The notes below the pieces were generated by a model, which did not search any database, was not told where the DNA came from, and worked only from the letters and a program-made list of their open reading frames with translations. Below, one piece after another: positions 52,799 to 54,245 of a DNA stretch of 54,245 bases (positions are counted from its first letter, which is position 1; each line of letters opens with the position of its first letter). The stretch spans positions 1 through 54,245 of the forward strand of contig NZ_DLHA01000020.1 in NCBI RefSeq assembly GCF_002482975.1, given 5' to 3'. Origin of the DNA: Flavobacterium sp. UBA7680 (GTDB lineage Bacteria; Bacteroidota; Bacteroidia; Flavobacteriales; Flavobacteriaceae). A program made the position numbers and the translations under genes.

Positions 52799-53947
52799 TC
52801 AATCATACTTGTCTTTCTGTCTAAATTTCTCAGACAGGTTATTTACAGTCAAAAAATTGTATCCTATATCAATAATTTTGTCTCTGCATTTAAAATATCT
52901 CCCGTCAGTATTGATTATTTCTTTTTTGTTCTGATCATCGTTCCAAAATTCAATTTGGTATCTGCTTTCAAATTTATAAGCTGTTTCTTTGCCTTTTAAT
53001 ATTTCAGTTAAAAGATAAAAACTCTCAGATTTTGTAAGGACACAAATTTGATTTCCTTTTGTAAAGCCAATACTCCATATTGATAATAAAGGTTTTTCGA
53101 CCTTTAAAGGAATCAGCTTTATTTGTTGATACAAATATCTAACAGGCACATAAGCCCAAATTAACGCTGATGGAGATTCTCTTCCATAATCACTAATAGA
53201 TTTTACTATTTTATTATTTTTAATAAATGAAATAGTGACAGTTTCGTCATCAGTATGATTTGCAGAATAATTGTCTTCGAGATTTTTTATATCAGCTTTT
53301 TTAAAATTAGTTTGAATTTTTTGATATTCGTTTTTGGTAATCTTGGATTTAAAAATTCCATTTTTAGTATTATATTCCTGACCATAATAAATAACATTGC
53401 CATTATTATCAATGCTTATGTTTAATACGGGACAAGAACCATAACAACCGGAAGAAGAAACTATAATTTTATCATAGTTTTCATTTGGGTCTATTTTATA
53501 TTTTGTTCTTGCATATTTTGCAAATATACTGTCACTAATTTCTGTTGTTAATGTGTCTCCAATAATTGAAGTTATTTTTTGATTTTCCCAAGTCTTGGTT
53601 GCTAAATCTAAAATTTTTAAACTATCGTTTTCGATTTTGTATTTAGTTTCAGTCCCTAAGAAAAAAGTCTTTCTATTTTCCCTTTCAACTGCCTCGATTC
53701 TTTTAAAATAACCGGATTTGTTTTCACATAAGTTATTTTCTGAAAAAATATATCCAGGTATGTGTCTGCCAAAAGGTGGAGGTGGTGGGAGTTTAATATC
53801 ATCGTTTTTTTGGGGTCTTCTTTGATCTTCTGTTTTGATGTAAGTCCATTCGCCAATTATATCTTTACTTAATTGTGCGTCATTATTTTTTTGACAAGAG
53901 TATAAAATGAAAATAGTTAAAATGGATAGTGAAATTTTTTGCTTCAT
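52799..53947 (-). CDS. DUF6438-containing lipoprotein
   Basis: 382 residues from the ATG at 53947 (MKQKISLSILTIFILYSCQK, lipoprotein signal). A longer frame extends to 54181 through the tRNA-Leu gene and is not real. Residues ~20-130 resemble a lipocalin-like module (LSKDIIGEWTYIKTEDQRRP) with a proline run PPPPP. Residues ~165-275 match DUF6438: IIVSSSGCYGSCPVLNISID, NGNVIYYGQEYNTKNGIFK and VTISFIKNNKIVKSISDYG. The C-terminal ~100 residues are unrecognised. Function unknown. Confidence 0.78.
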   Translation of the reverse strand: MKQKISLSILTIFILYSCQKNNDAQLSKDIIGEWTYIKTEDQRRPQKNDDIKLPPPPPFGRHIPGYIFSENNLCENKSGYFKRIEAVERENRKTFFLGTETKYKIENDSLKILDLATKTWENQKITSIIGDTLTTEISDSIFAKYARTKYKIDPNENYDKIIVSSSGCYGSCPVLNISIDNNGNVIYYGQEYNTKNGIFKSKITKNEYQKIQTNFKKADIKNLEDNYSANHTDDETVTISFIKNNKIVKSISDYGRESPSALIWAYVPVRYLYQQIKLIPLKVEKPLLSIWSIGFTKGNQICVLTKSESFYLLTEILKGKETAYKFESRYQIEFWNDDQNKKEIINTDGRYFKCRDKIIDIGYNFLTVNNLSEKFRQKDKYD

Positions 53948-54060
53948 AAATTTATTTCTACGACTAATTATTATTGTCTTCAAGATTACAGTTTTGTAAA
54001 TATAAATGATTTTTAAAGCAATATCTGGATAATTATATGAATTGGTTATTTGAAAAAATA

Positions 54061-54099
54061 AAAAAAGGGGAAACCTTTTAAATAAAGATTTCCGCTTTT
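54061..54099 (-). terminator. Terminator downstream of tRNA-Leu
   Basis: On the reverse strand AAAGCGGAAATC and GGTTTCCCCTTT pair with a mismatch and end in a T-run, starting 4 bp after the tRNA 3' end. Confidence 0.75.
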
Positions 54100-54102
54100 C
54101 AG

Positions 54103-54185
54103 TGACCATGGAGGGATTTGAACCCTCACGCCCTTGCGAGCACCACCCCCTCAAGATGGCGAGTCTACCGTTTCTCCACATGGCC
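54103..54185 (-). tRNA. tRNA-Leu (GAG anticodon)
   Basis: 83 nt on the reverse strand. The acceptor arms GGCCATG and CATGGTC pair with one G-U, discriminator A. The anticodon stem CCATC / GGTGG holds the loop TTGAGGG, anticodon GAG, decoding CUC/CUU leucine. A long variable arm (GCTCGCAAGGGC) is typical of class II tRNA. The T arm is GAGGG-TTCAAAT-CCCTC. The CCA end is not encoded. Confidence 0.93.
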
Positions 54186-54192
54186 TAAATGC

Positions 54193-54227
54193 AAAAAAGG
54201 TCAAGTAAATTAATACTCGACCTTTTT
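54193..54227. terminator. Hairpin between the two tRNA genes
   Basis: AAAAAAGGTCAAGTA and TACTCGACCTTTTT form an 11-bp stem with one mismatch and A/T tails. On the reverse strand it follows the upstream tRNA 3' end by 1 bp and would end that transcript or separate the two tRNAs. Confidence 0.7.
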
Positions 54228-54228
54228 G

Positions 54229-54245
54229 TGACCCGACTGGGGCTC
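54229..54245 (-). tRNA. 3' end of a second tRNA (partial, identity not readable)
   Basis: The reverse strand reads GAGCCCCAGTCGGGTCA: the end of the T loop, T-stem 3' strand CCCAG, acceptor 3' strand TCGGGTC and discriminator A. The anticodon lies beyond the window. Confidence 0.75.

Noticed and set aside
53948..54181. N-terminal extension of the DUF6438 lipoprotein frame
   Set aside because: It overlaps the tRNA-Leu gene and its terminator; a normal lipoprotein signal starts at 53947.
54103..54185. tRNA-Ser reading with anticodon TGA
   Set aside because: Shifting the loop by one base breaks the anticodon stem; CCATC/GGTGG pairs fully only with loop TTGAGGG, anticodon GAG (Leu).

Overview
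The window is low-GC DNA from a member of the Bacteroidota, most likely a Flavobacterium or close relative. The support is direct: -7 promoter elements of the TAnnTTTG type, few Shine-Dalgarno sites, many lipoproteins with a Cys followed by Asp/Glu/Lys-rich residues, three large secreted proteins ending in type IX secretion (T9SS) sorting domains, and repeat families typical of flavobacterial intergenic DNA. No phage, plasmid, CRISPR array or rRNA operon is visible.

Layout. (1) 1-1152: ECF sigma factor, its membrane anti-sigma partner and a DUF4252 protein. (2) 1314-2786: S41 lipoprotein protease. (3) 2855-14551: a vitamin B12 island. A cobalamin riboswitch controls a BtuB-type TonB receptor and a beta-propeller lipoprotein (BtuG-like). 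Salvage genes follow: CobC-like phosphatase, CobS, a BluB-CobT fusion, CobU and a Cys-rich protein. A divergent BtuFCD importer completes it. The gaps in this operon are occupied by mobile or repeat DNA: a REP/RAYT unit, a 19-bp inverted repeat, and a four-helix-bundle gene framed by 27-bp inverted repeats. (4) 14562-17138: small membrane proteins, TrmL, an RluE-type pseudouridine synthase and a disordered protein. (5) 17423-26544: secreted nuclease-like T9SS protein, MepB-like protein between twin terminators, a second ECF sigma factor overlapping a predicted trans-envelope partner, PrcB-like lipoprotein, RmuC. (6) 26712-28845: thioesterase, VOC protein, dense palindromic repeats, YceI-like protein. 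(7) 28848-38000: a probable light-response block with TIGR01777 oxidoreductase, TetR regulator, ABC1/UbiB kinase, photolyase, SRPBCC protein, CrtZ, CrtB, CrtI and a MerR regulator that keeps the B12-binding residues of CarH photoreceptors. (8) 38072-44451: inward-rectifier K+ channel, CotH protein, TPR protein, methyltransferase-like protein, papain-like lipoprotein. (9) 44726-50600: TPR sensor kinase, LytTR regulator and a secreted leucine-rich-repeat protein in one operon. (10) 50669-54245: small membrane protein, NIPSNAP/HxlR divergent pair, two poorly known proteins, tRNA-Leu(GAG) and the end of a second tRNA.

How they connect. The B12 genes import and remodel corrinoids; no corrin-ring synthesis is present, so this is salvage. 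The CarH-like regulator would use adenosylcobalamin as a light sensor, so the uptake block and the photoprotection block 25 kb away may be linked functionally. The strongest leads are the CarH-like regulator with its neighbours, the BluB-CobT fusion, the trans-envelope sigma partner, the IR-bounded four-helix-bundle cassette, the RAYT/REP unit and a 136-139 bp MITE-like repeat present twice.
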